NCBI GenBank assembly: GCA_020161535.1
Contig: JAIUNW010000001.1
Location: 248,001 to 312,000 of the forward strand
From: Bacteroidota bacterium
Lineage (GTDB): Bacteria; Bacteroidota; Bacteroidia; Chitinophagales; Chitinophagaceae
Length of the DNA stretch: 64,000 nt
Direction of reading: 5' to 3'
The notes beneath the pieces are model-generated. The model was not told where the DNA came from. It saw only the letters and a program-made list of their open reading frames with translations, and searched no databases. Shown piece by piece: positions 17,750 to 25,974 of this stretch. A program made the translations under genes and the position numbers. The number at the start of each line of letters is the position of its first letter. The first letter of the stretch is position 1.

Positions 17750-18670
17750 GTGCCGATCAGCAGCGCCGATATTAAAAAAATGGCCCATACTTTGGGCTTC
17801 CTGCATTGCGGCATTGCAAAAGCACGCCGCCTTGAAGCCGATGAGCGCTTCCTGGAAAGCTGGCTCCACAAAGGGTTTCAGGGCTCCATGTCATACATGG
17901 AAAACCATTTTGATATGCGCGTTGACCCCGCTAAACTCGTACCCGGCGCACAATCAGTTATAACGCTGTTGTATAATTATTATCCGCCTGTTGTTCAGAA
18001 CGACCAGGTTCCGAAAATTGCCAAATACGCATATGGCAACGATTACCACGAAGTGATTCGCACAAAACTAAATGAACTGTTGTTTCAGATCCGGGCTTCG
18101 GCAGGTGAGGTACAGGGACGCGGCTTTGTTGATTCGGCACCGGTGCTTGAACGGGCCTGGGCCCGTGAAAGCGGTCTTGGTTGGGTAGGCAAGAATGCAA
18201 ATCTCATCAACCGCAAAGCCGGTTCTTTCTTTTTTATTGCGACGCTTATTACTGATCTAGTGCTGGAAGCAGATCCGGCATTTGCGGGCGACTATTGCGG
18301 CACTTGCACGCGCTGCATTGATGCCTGCCCTACCAATGCCATCTTACCCAATGGGTCTGTTATTGCCAATCAGTGTATCTCTTATTACACCATCGAACTG
18401 AAAGCGGCAATGATTCCCGAAGAACAAAAAGGAAAATTTGACAATTGGGCATTTGGCTGCGATACCTGCCAGGATGTTTGTCCGTGGAACCGCTTTTCTC
18501 AGCCGCACCAGGAGCCGGCTTTCAATATCCTGCCTGCATTACAGGAAATGAACACCGCCGATTGGGAAGCCCTGGGTGAAGAAGCGTTCAAAAAAATATT
18601 CAAGCATTCGCCCCTCAAGCGCACAAAGTACACAGGCATGCTGCGCAATCTTCGATTCCTCAACACCTAA
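17750..18670 (+). CDS. queG: Epoxyqueuosine reductase
   Basis: Cobalamin- and iron-sulfur-dependent reduction of epoxyqueuosine to queuosine in tRNA. 306 residues from GTG 17750: an N-terminal domain with GFLHCGIAKA, VDSAPVLERAWARESGLGWVGKN in the cofactor region, two 4Fe-4S clusters (CGTCTRCIDACPTNAI, then CDTCQDVCPWN) and the C-terminal HEAT-like helix. The frame continues upstream to ATGs at 17684 and 17648, but PISSADIKKMAHTLGF is the usual N-terminus and a promoter-like TATTTTG (17738-17744) lies six bases before the GTG. It is convergent with the barrel protein, overlapping by four bases. Confidence 0.92.
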   Translation: MPISSADIKKMAHTLGFLHCGIAKARRLEADERFLESWLHKGFQGSMSYMENHFDMRVDPAKLVPGAQSVITLLYNYYPPVVQNDQVPKIAKYAYGNDYHEVIRTKLNELLFQIRASAGEVQGRGFVDSAPVLERAWARESGLGWVGKNANLINRKAGSFFFIATLITDLVLEADPAFAGDYCGTCTRCIDACPTNAILPNGSVIANQCISYYTIELKAAMIPEEQKGKFDNWAFGCDTCQDVCPWNRFSQPHQEPAFNILPALQEMNTADWEALGEEAFKKIFKHSPLKRTKYTGMLRNLRFLNT

Positions 18671-20259
18671 CGTATTTGCCGCAGTTTTAGTCGGGTACCC
18701 AGCCCAAGGAATAACATCTTCCTATTGCCACCGGTATTGTCGTTGTTGTTCAGGTTGTACTGAACAACCGGACCCAGCGAGATGGGCAGCCCCGCTGTCG
18801 GATTGACCGTATAATATATGCCGGTGAACAAAGCCGTTTGGATGGTATTGAAACTTTTATCGTCGCGGTAATAATAACCCGATTGACTATTGAACTGGAA
18901 AGCATTCTTGCCCACCAATACGCCCGAGCTAAAACCACTGTTCAGGAACCAGCGTCCATTCCGGTCGAAATTCCACGACAACTCCACCGGAAATAAAACG
19001 GCATGAAAGGAGTTGGTGAAATCTTCGTTCTTCGCAGACGTGCCGGGCGGCGCTGCCATGGCCACCAGGAAACGATTGCCCACCAGGGCGGTCGACGAAT
19101 CAACCACGTCACCAAATTTTATCAGGTTGGAACTATAACTATACTGAACGCCCACGCCAATACGCAGCTTTCTGCTCACCGGATAACTCACCTGAAACTG
19201 TGCCTGAAAGGCCGGGCCCGCTTTGATGGTGGAAGGTTGGCGCTGTACAAAAGTCAGGTTGGATGGCAGGGCCAGGCTGGAGATATTGTTTGCACCGGGA
19301 TTTGCATAACTGGCCTGGTATTCAGGCGTAGAAGATTTGAAGCTTTCAAACAAACCACTCTGCAATGAACTGTAACCCATCTTTAGGTCGAGTGCATAAG
19401 CCCATTCGCTGCCGGCGGCTGTAGCTATTTCTACTTCGGGTGCAGGATTGTGCAACAGATGTTGGCTCGTTTTCTTACCGGTTGGCGCAAGAATATTGGG
19501 TGTGTTGCTGCCCGTTTGGAACAAATAGGCAGACAAATAAGGAGCAGCCACCTTGTTGAGGGTTAAGTCTTTTGCAGCCTTTTGCTTATTGCGATCAGCG
19601 CGTTGCGCTTGGTCTTGAAACAAAGAAGCGTCGTGCGGCAAGAACGCATTTTGTTGGAGAGAAATCTGCTCATTATTAGAAGCCCGCTGAACCCGCTGCA
19701 GATGATCCGGTTTTTTTGTTTTCCTTGCTGCAGTTAAGTTCTTTTTGTTCGCCGTCAAGTCTTTACTGTTTGCAGTTACCGCTCTGTTTGCAATGACTTC
19801 TTTATTGTTTTCTTTTGCTTCCTTTTTGTTTGCTTTTGTATTCTTGAAGCGAGTCGTGTTTGTAGAATTAGCTGAAGTTGTAGTATTATCAGAAGATGCG
19901 TCCGTATAGGGCGCTGTAATCCCATCGGTCGTTTTGTTTTTTTGAGGCGTTACGATTGTATGCTCGTTCGCGGCAACAGCCTCTGCTGTCGCTGCCAGAT
20001 CAACTGCCTGAGAACTTACTGCCTTCGCATCGGAAAGATTGGTTGACGTTGGTTGACCGCTTCTATTGCTCTCCCACCACCAGGAAGCGCCGAGCGACAA
20101 GCACAACAAAGAGGCAGCTGAGAACCACCAGATGATGGCACGACGGCGCTTCTTTTCCTTCAGGCGGGCAGCAACCGCTTCCCATACCGCAGGAGAAGGT
20201 TCTACAAGCAAACTACTTGCTTTTTCCCCCAGGGCTTTATCAAATTCATGATCGGGCAT
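18667..20259 (-). CDS. Membrane-anchored protein with anti-sigma-like N-terminus and outer-membrane-type beta-barrel
   Basis: 530 residues in three parts. A cytoplasmic head of about 40 residues (PSPAVWEAVAARLKEKKRRR) is followed by one membrane helix near 41-62. Then comes a long Asn/Thr/Lys/Ala-rich linker (about 65-270), and finally a barrel-like domain (about 275-530) of alternating strands (YALDLKMGYSSL, RKLRIGVGVQYSY, FHAVLFPVELSWNF, GLPISLGPVVQYNL) ending GLGTRLKLRQI, as in PorT-type outer membrane proteins. Its start overlaps the ECF sigma gene by 14 bases, so it is probably the sigma factor's regulator. An inner-membrane helix tethered to a barrel implies it spans the periplasm. Confidence 0.78.
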   Translation of the reverse strand: MPDHEFDKALGEKASSLLVEPSPAVWEAVAARLKEKKRRRAIIWWFSAASLLCLSLGASWWWESNRSGQPTSTNLSDAKAVSSQAVDLAATAEAVAANEHTIVTPQKNKTTDGITAPYTDASSDNTTTSANSTNTTRFKNTKANKKEAKENNKEVIANRAVTANSKDLTANKKNLTAARKTKKPDHLQRVQRASNNEQISLQQNAFLPHDASLFQDQAQRADRNKQKAAKDLTLNKVAAPYLSAYLFQTGSNTPNILAPTGKKTSQHLLHNPAPEVEIATAAGSEWAYALDLKMGYSSLQSGLFESFKSSTPEYQASYANPGANNISSLALPSNLTFVQRQPSTIKAGPAFQAQFQVSYPVSRKLRIGVGVQYSYSSNLIKFGDVVDSSTALVGNRFLVAMAAPPGTSAKNEDFTNSFHAVLFPVELSWNFDRNGRWFLNSGFSSGVLVGKNAFQFNSQSGYYYRDDKSFNTIQTALFTGIYYTVNPTAGLPISLGPVVQYNLNNNDNTGGNRKMLFLGLGTRLKLRQIR

Positions 20260-20830
20260 AGCGAGTTATTTTTGACGGTTCGGATTCTTTTTGCAGCCAG
20301 GTGATGAGCAGGCTGCGTGCCCGGGCATATTGCGAGCGGGAAGTTCCTTCATGAATACCCAGCATCGCGCTGATTTCAACATGCGAAAAGCCCTCTACCG
20401 CATGCAGGTTAAAAATGGTTTGATAGCCCGGCGGAAGTTGCCTGATCAGGTCGGCCAGTTGTTTGGCATCGAGCGTTATTGCCGGGTTGTCGGGTGAAAC
20501 GGGATGCAGAAAACTTTTGTCTTCGGCACTAAAGGAAAGGTCATATTGGTATTTACTGTTCTTCTTCAGATAATTAATCGCTGTCGTCACCATAATTCGC
20601 CTGATCCAGGCGCCCAAATCACCTTCCCCCCTAAACTGCCCGAGGTATTGAAACACCTTGACAAATCCTTCCTGTAAAACATCCTCCGCATCCTGAACAG
20701 ATTTTGTATACCGATAGCACACACCCAGCATCTGCGCGGCGAACTGCTCATAAAGCGATCGCTGCGCTGCTGCTTTGCCTTTCAGGCAATCGCGCACCAG
20801 TTGCTGTTCATTCATCATATATCCGCTCAT
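20246..20830 (-). CDS. ECF-type RNA polymerase sigma factor (module 2)
   Basis: About 194 residues. Sigma region 2: YEQFAAQMLGVCYRYTKSVQDAEDVLQEGFVKVFQYL, given here only to place it near residues 25-61. Region 2.4: GAWIRRIMVTTAINYLKK. Region 4: ADLIRQLPPGYQTIFNLHAV with the helix-turn-helix FSHVEISAMLGIHEGTSRSQ. The frame reaches 20881. ATG 20830 (MSGYMMNEQQLVRDCL) or 20818 is the likely start because upstream residues do not resemble the family. It overlaps the barrel/anti-sigma-like gene by 14 bases. Confidence 0.88.
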   Translation of the reverse strand: MSGYMMNEQQLVRDCLKGKAAAQRSLYEQFAAQMLGVCYRYTKSVQDAEDVLQEGFVKVFQYLGQFRGEGDLGAWIRRIMVTTAINYLKKNSKYQYDLSFSAEDKSFLHPVSPDNPAITLDAKQLADLIRQLPPGYQTIFNLHAVEGFSHVEISAMLGIHEGTSRSQYARARSLLITWLQKESEPSKITRYARS

Positions 20831-20908
20831 TTGACAAGTGCTGCCCTTGTTCCGTTGCATGAATGTCCGACAAAACCGCAAGTCGTTGATTACAAATCAC
20901 ATAAAAAA

Positions 20909-20934
20909 ACTGCGCCCGGAAACCCAGGCGCAGT
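20909..20934 (-). terminator. Terminator of the sppA operon
   Basis: ACTGCGCC (20909-20916) pairs with GGCGCAGT (20927-20934). On the minus strand the stem is followed by seven Ts. It sits 20 bases past the DUF2911 stop. Confidence 0.75.
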
Positions 20935-20953
20935 CCTATTATAAAAACCAGGG

Positions 20954-21448
20954 TTATTTAACCGCTACAGCCACTTCGGTTTTATCCCAGGCAAAGATCA
21001 TATTACCCGCATTAAAACGAATGGTAAACTGTTCAACCGGCGAGCCCAGCGTCTTAACCGGCGCCTTCACTTTTAATACGTCTTTGTCTTTGTTTTTGTC
21101 GTAATCATAAGCACCCCATTGTTTCAACTGGCTGTTTAAAATAATGGTCCACTCTGTTTTCTCCGGAATCACAAACAAGGTATAGGTGCCGGCCTTCACT
21201 GGTTGTCCGCCGAGGCTTCCGTCTTTCGCGAAACTGATCTCGGTTGCTTCGTCGGCACCGGCGCGCCACACTTTTCCAAAGGCTTCTAATCCCCCGAAAA
21301 TATCACGGCCTTTTTTATAGGGTCGGCCATAGGTAACGGAGATATTTCCGTCTTTAACGGTTTCATGCGGACTCTTACGTTGCTGGTCTTGCGCGCAAGC
21401 AGGTAGAATTGAACTGATGGCAACAAATGCAAGGAGGAGGTATTTCAT
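20954..21448 (-). CDS. Secreted DUF2911 protein
   Basis: 164 residues with a signal peptide (MKYLLLAFVAISSILPACAQ; the CAQ could be a lipobox or a signal peptidase I site). The DUF2911 core is clear: VTYGRPYKKGRDIFGGL, GKVWRAGADEATEISFAKD, GTYTLFVIPEKTEWTIILN. This domain is abundant in Bacteroidota and has no assigned function. It is last of four closely spaced genes (sppA, ABC permease, SRPBCC, DUF2911; gaps of 6, 4 and 9 bases) and is followed by a terminator. Confidence 0.85.
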   Translation of the reverse strand: MKYLLLAFVAISSILPACAQDQQRKSPHETVKDGNISVTYGRPYKKGRDIFGGLEAFGKVWRAGADEATEISFAKDGSLGGQPVKAGTYTLFVIPEKTEWTIILNSQLKQWGAYDYDKNKDKDVLKVKAPVKTLGSPVEQFTIRFNAGNMIFAWDKTEVAVAVK

Positions 21449-21457
21449 ACTTGATGT

Positions 21458-21913
21458 TTATTGATGAATAGATGAATTGACGAGTTGACTCAATTTTTTG
21501 AGGTCTTGTTCCATAACGGGCCCGAACTGTTTATCATAAAGTATGCCACCAAACTTTTCCCAGGGGTACCAGGGCAGGTGGAAATCGATATACCATTGAA
21601 CCGTTAAGGTACCTGGCCGAATTTCATATACGGCCAGGCCATTGTCGATGGATTGATTTTTAGTTTTAAACACGGTCTTTACCAATGAATCGCTTACGCT
21701 GCTGATGCTTAGGCTGCCAGTTTTCGAAGCAGCGAGGCTGTTCCATTGTTCCCATCCCGCAACGCTGTTGATCAAAGGAATTAGTTTCTGCCTTTCCCCT
21801 TCTATGTCTATCGCCCGCGAAACCCGGATATGCGAAGGAATAAGCAAACTAAATGCCAGCATTAGCAAGAAAAACGCAATGACACTGATCAATACTAACT
21901 TTAATACTTTCAT
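21458..21913 (-). CDS. SRPBCC-family protein with N-terminal membrane anchor
   Basis: 151 residues. One membrane helix (LKLVLISVIAFFLLMLAFSLLI, residues 4-25) is followed by an SRPBCC/START-like domain: the opening strand RVSRAIDIEGERQKL, GWEQWNSLAA, and WYIDFHLPWYPWEKFGGIL before the closing helix EQDLKKLSQLV. These domains bind hydrophobic ligands or act as polyketide-cyclase-like modules; no ligand can be predicted. It is third in the sppA operon. Confidence 0.8.
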   Translation of the reverse strand: MKVLKLVLISVIAFFLLMLAFSLLIPSHIRVSRAIDIEGERQKLIPLINSVAGWEQWNSLAASKTGSLSISSVSDSLVKTVFKTKNQSIDNGLAVYEIRPGTLTVQWYIDFHLPWYPWEKFGGILYDKQFGPVMEQDLKKLSQLVNSSIHQ

Positions 21914-21917
21914 AGCA

Positions 21918-23024
21918 CTATTCCCAACGGAAAATTTTAATGGCTACCGCATAAATAATTACGCCCCAGCCAAGCAAACTAAAAATTTGTGGCCAGCAAT
22001 CGGTGAGGTGCGCACCTTCAAAAGCGATCTTCCGCATGGCATCATTGAAAAATGTCAGTGGCAATACGCGACAAATGGGTTGTAACCAGGCAGGGAAAGC
22101 AGATATCGAAAAGAAAGTACCAGCCAGTAAAAATTGTGGCAAGGTGATCACGTTTGCCAGTGCCGGGATACTGCTGTCGTGTTTCGCCAGGCCGCTTACA
22201 ATAAAACCAAATCCCATAAAAACTAGCAGGGCAATAAAACTCAACACCAAAATTTCGGCGAATGTCAGCAGGCCGTGAACCAGGGTGAATTTAAAGGCAA
22301 AATGGCCAATGGCAATGACAATTACCGAGGTCATTAACTGAAAAATAACCCGACCAATACCCTCGCCAATCATGATCGATGTTTTGCTGACGGGTGTAGC
22401 AAACATTCTTTTTATGACCAGTTGGTGTCGCAGGTTGAAAAACAAAAATGCCACGCTAAAAACCCCCATGCTCAACAGAGAAAAGCCAAGTTGTCCCGGG
22501 AGAATAAAATCAATGGTGCGGTATTCCCGAACCGTTTCAATGGCTGTTTTAGTAACAGCGATGGTAGGTTGATTGACCTGGCTGGCTTTGTCAATGCGGT
22601 TGATCACATTCTCCAGCATCGGTAGAAAAATGGCATACTTATCAGCACTGGCGGTGGTAGCCCTGAATTGAACGATGTACCTGGCATTCGAAGCGCTGTC
22701 AGTATTGGGCTGAATATTTACTTCACCCGTAATCCTTCCCTTCACCAGGTCTGACCTTAGCGAAGCGCTGTCTTTTTCCCGCACAAAGCGAATATTCGGC
22801 ATACTGCGCAATCCCTGGTACACCGCATTGGCCGTGTCGGCATTTTTATTCATCGCGATGGAAAAAGCCGGCGATCCATTGTTGCCAATGAAACCGAATA
22901 CCAGGATAAAGACCATCGGGAAAAAAATACTGAACAGAATAGCATTGGGACTTCTGAACATCGCCTGCAAGCTGGCGCGGGTAACGGCCAGCATGGCTTT
23001 GAACTGACTATAAGGCTGCGTCAT
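21918..23024 (-). CDS. ABC-2 type transporter permease
   Basis: 368 residues: one N-terminal membrane helix (AILFSIFFPMVFILVFGFIG), a long periplasmic loop of about 130 residues (NADTANAVYQGL to VREYRTI), then five helices (LSMGVFSVAFLFF, QLMTSVIVIAIG, ILVLSFIALLVFMGFGF, LPQFLLAGTFF, GWGVIIYAVAI). This is the YhhJ/YbhR architecture of drug, lipid or polysaccharide exporters. No ATP-binding subunit gene is adjacent; the required ATPase must be elsewhere. It is second in the sppA operon, six bases after sppA. Confidence 0.85.
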   Translation of the reverse strand: MTQPYSQFKAMLAVTRASLQAMFRSPNAILFSIFFPMVFILVFGFIGNNGSPAFSIAMNKNADTANAVYQGLRSMPNIRFVREKDSASLRSDLVKGRITGEVNIQPNTDSASNARYIVQFRATTASADKYAIFLPMLENVINRIDKASQVNQPTIAVTKTAIETVREYRTIDFILPGQLGFSLLSMGVFSVAFLFFNLRHQLVIKRMFATPVSKTSIMIGEGIGRVIFQLMTSVIVIAIGHFAFKFTLVHGLLTFAEILVLSFIALLVFMGFGFIVSGLAKHDSSIPALANVITLPQFLLAGTFFSISAFPAWLQPICRVLPLTFFNDAMRKIAFEGAHLTDCWPQIFSLLGWGVIIYAVAIKIFRWE

Positions 23025-23030
23025 GAAAGA

Positions 23031-24785
23031 TCAATAAACTTTTAAGCGAAAAGGCATCTTCGTTTGTGCCTGCCCGAAACCTGCCTGCAATTGCGACAGC
23101 TCCTGGTACCAGCCAATCATTTCTTTGCCCAGCGCGTTTTTCAAGCCCGCTGTTTCTGCATTTTTTTGGTAGCTGCTTTTCCAGCGTTCCATAAAATTTT
23201 GGGGTTCGGGAAATTCACGTACGCGGTATGAATTCACTTTGGCCAATTTGGCGGCCGCTGCCAAGGCATCGTCGAGTGTACCGATGCGATCTACCAGTCC
23301 TATTTTAATGGCACGATTGCCCGTCCACACACGGCCTTGCCCAACACTGTCCACTTCAGCCACAGGCATGCGCCGGCCATTGGCCACCCGCGTTAAAAAG
23401 GTGTGATAGATGCTGTCAACGCCTTCTTGTATAAACTTCTTCTCCAAATCAGTGAGCGGCTCCGCGATATTCGGACTATTGGCAAACGGTCCGGTTTCGA
23501 CCCCATCAAAAGTGACACCCAATTTCTCGTCCATGAATCCCTGCAGGTTGGGTATGATCGAAAACACCCCAATAGAACCGGTAATGGTATTGGGCAAAGC
23601 AAAAATACTGTCGGCATTACAGGCCATATAATAACCGCCTGAAGCAGCCACATCACCATAGCTCACCACCACCGGTTTGTCTTTTTTTGCCAATGTAATT
23701 TCGCGCCACATGTTTTCACTTGCCATGGCACTACCGCCACCACTGTTGATGCGAATAACGATGGCTTTGATATCTTTGTCGAGCCGCGCTTTGCGTATCA
23801 ACCGCCGGTACCGATCACCACCAATCTGGTCATTACTGCCATTGCCATCAACGATATCGCCCGTTGCATAAATCAAAGCGATCCTGTCGCTGCCACTGCC
23901 CTTGTATGAAACCGCCGATGCATATTTGGCCATCGACATAAACGAAATGGTTTCAATACTCTTGCCGCTGCTCTTGCTTCTTATCTCTTCTTTCACTTCA
24001 TCTTCGTAACGCATCCCATCACAAAGCTTTGCATTCACTGCATCTTCGGCCGACCGAATGGCACCTGTATTGGCCATATTGCGCAGCGCCGCCGAATCCA
24101 GGTTTCTGCTCCGGGCCACCGCAGCGAGAAAATGCTGGTAGAGGTCTTCCAACAACACGCGCGATTGCAGTCGATTCGGATCTGTCATATGCTCTTCCCG
24201 AAAAGGTTCGGTGGCACTTTTAAATTTACCTGCGTAAAATATCTGCGGCTGTATTTGTAGTTTATCAAGTGCCTTTTTAAAAAACACATATTGCAAACCC
24301 ATGCCCTTCCAATCCAATCCGCCTTTCGGGTGTACATATATTTTATCTGCGATGCTGGCCACATAATAGGCCTGCTGCGGCACCACTTCGCCATAAGCAA
24401 TGATAAACTTGCCGGCCTTTTTAAAGTCATCGAGCGCAATGCGCAATTCTTCATTGGTACCAAAACCATTTGCATTGCCACCACATTTCAGGTAAATACC
24501 ATCTACCTGGTCATTTGTTTTGGCATGGCGGATGAGTCGCACCATATCGTATACCCCGGGACTACCACCTGGTTCTTCAGAGAATAGTCCGCCGAACGCG
24601 TCTTCCTCACCCTGCTCCGGAATATTCGCACTCAAATCCATGAACAATACGGTATGCGAATCGACAGTTACTTCAGATTTGGCGCCAATGGTCGATGCTA
24701 TGCCGATTAAGATAAAAAAGCCCAGCACGCAAAAAACCACCAGGGCCAACAACGCCGCAAAAAAGAATTTAAAAAATTGACGCAT
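23031..24785 (-). CDS. sppA: Signal peptide peptidase SppA, long (67 kDa) type
   Basis: Membrane-bound serine protease that degrades leftover signal peptides. 584 residues: an N-terminal membrane helix (residues 4-33), a first domain carrying the catalytic lysine (FYAGKFKSATEPFREE, near 190), and a second domain with VIRINSGGGSAMASE and the serine nucleophile in GDVAASGGYYMACNA (near 387). This Lys/Ser dyad split over two tandem domains is the hallmark of the E. coli-type enzyme. It is first gene of a four-gene operon and divergent from folK, 32 bases away. Confidence 0.93.
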   Translation of the reverse strand: MRQFFKFFFAALLALVVFCVLGFFILIGIASTIGAKSEVTVDSHTVLFMDLSANIPEQGEEDAFGGLFSEEPGGSPGVYDMVRLIRHAKTNDQVDGIYLKCGGNANGFGTNEELRIALDDFKKAGKFIIAYGEVVPQQAYYVASIADKIYVHPKGGLDWKGMGLQYVFFKKALDKLQIQPQIFYAGKFKSATEPFREEHMTDPNRLQSRVLLEDLYQHFLAAVARSRNLDSAALRNMANTGAIRSAEDAVNAKLCDGMRYEDEVKEEIRSKSSGKSIETISFMSMAKYASAVSYKGSGSDRIALIYATGDIVDGNGSNDQIGGDRYRRLIRKARLDKDIKAIVIRINSGGGSAMASENMWREITLAKKDKPVVVSYGDVAASGGYYMACNADSIFALPNTITGSIGVFSIIPNLQGFMDEKLGVTFDGVETGPFANSPNIAEPLTDLEKKFIQEGVDSIYHTFLTRVANGRRMPVAEVDSVGQGRVWTGNRAIKIGLVDRIGTLDDALAAAAKLAKVNSYRVREFPEPQNFMERWKSSYQKNAETAGLKNALGKEMIGWYQELSQLQAGFGQAQTKMPFRLKVY

Positions 24786-24817
24786 ACCAGATATTTGGGC
24801 TGTAAAGTACAGAAACT

Positions 24818-25315
24818 ATGCATACAGCCTATTTATTGCTGGGTGGGAATATGGGAAACCGGCTATCGCAATTGTCAGCGGCCGCCGGGGCCATTGAACG
24901 GCAATTGGGCAAACTGTCACAACGATCGGCCGTGTACGAAACTGCTGCCTGGGGCAAGGAAGATGAACCACCTTACCTGAACCAGGTGCTGGTATTGCAA
25001 ACGACGGTCAAGGCACCGGCCCTGATGACGGCCTTGCTGGCAATTGAACACGAACTCGGGCGCGAACGCAGGGCTCGCTATGGCGCGCGCGTCATTGATA
25101 TAGATATATTGTATTATGACGACCTGGTGCTCCATACGGCGCATGTACAATTGCCGCACCCGCGATTATCGCTTCGGCGTTTTGCGCTGGTGCCCTTGGC
25201 AGAAGTGGCGGCGGCCAAAAAAGACCCGGTTGATGGTCGCACCGTCGCCGAACTGTTGCGCGATTGCCCCGACAAATTACCCGTAAAAAAATATACGGAA
25301 AGCGAGCGGCTTTAA
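24818..25315 (+). CDS. folK: HPPK, 6-hydroxymethyl-7,8-dihydropterin pyrophosphokinase
   Basis: Transfers pyrophosphate from ATP to hydroxymethyldihydropterin in folate synthesis, cytoplasmic. 165 residues with LLLGGNMGNRLSQL at the N-terminus, the PPYLNQVLVL strand, the Mg2+-binding YGARVIDIDILYYDD and LPHPRLSLRRFALVPLAEVA, all in family order and spacing. It is followed after 17 bases by the deoxynucleoside kinase gene, which has its own promoter-like sequence. Confidence 0.94.
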   Translation: MHTAYLLLGGNMGNRLSQLSAAAGAIERQLGKLSQRSAVYETAAWGKEDEPPYLNQVLVLQTTVKAPALMTALLAIEHELGRERRARYGARVIDIDILYYDDLVLHTAHVQLPHPRLSLRRFALVPLAEVAAAKKDPVDGRTVAELLRDCPDKLPVKKYTESERL

Positions 25316-25332
25316 GTTTCTTTGTATATCGC

Positions 25333-25965
25333 ATGAATTATCATTTCATCACGATCGAAGGAAATATCGGCGTCGGCAAAACCACTTTGGCACATATTCT
25401 TGCCAAGCATTACAATGCCCGGTTGGTGCTGGAAGCATTTGCAGATAATCCCTTTCTTCCCCAGTTTTACGAGAACCCGGCACAGTTTGCATTTCCGCTC
25501 GAATTGTTTTTCATGGCCGAACGGTACAAACAATTGAAAGAACTGATTCATACCAAAGATCTTTTTCACAACGTAACCGTATCTGACTACCTCTTCACCA
25601 AATGTTTGCTTTTTGCCAAAGTGAACTTGCCAGAGGAAGAATTTCGCCTCTACCAGCGGCTCTTCGAAATCATTCACCAACAGTTGGTGCAACCTGATAT
25701 CTTGATTTATCTGCATGCACCGGTACAAAAACTGCAATCAAATATCAAGCGACGCAATCGCAGCTATGAGCAGGCCATTCCCGATGAATACCTGTTCGAA
25801 ATTCAGGAGACCTACACGCATTATATTCGGCAACACAATATCAAAACCCTGTTTATAGATGCAGAAAACGCCGATTTTCTGGGGAATGAAAAGCACGTGA
25901 AAGCCGTGCTGGACGCGCTTGACAAGGATTATGAAAACGGACAACATTTTATTTCACTTCCCTAG
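25333..25965 (+). CDS. Deoxynucleoside kinase family protein
   Basis: Phosphorylates deoxynucleosides (dA/dG/dC type) for nucleotide salvage. About 210 residues with the P-loop IEGNIGVGKTTLAHILA, then ELFFMAERYKQLK, the conserved SDYLFTKCLLFAK (the DRS-like region is SDY here), the lid RRNRSYEQAIPDEYLFEIQE and the final IDAENADFL strand. The frame continues upstream into folK, but ATG 25333 gives the exact P-loop N-terminus. TTTCTTTG (25317-25324), one base off the -7 consensus, precedes it. The MFS gene follows after nine bases. Confidence 0.88.
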   Translation: MNYHFITIEGNIGVGKTTLAHILAKHYNARLVLEAFADNPFLPQFYENPAQFAFPLELFFMAERYKQLKELIHTKDLFHNVTVSDYLFTKCLLFAKVNLPEEEFRLYQRLFEIIHQQLVQPDILIYLHAPVQKLQSNIKRRNRSYEQAIPDEYLFEIQETYTHYIRQHNIKTLFIDAENADFLGNEKHVKAVLDALDKDYENGQHFISLP

Positions 25966-25974
25966 CCAACCACC

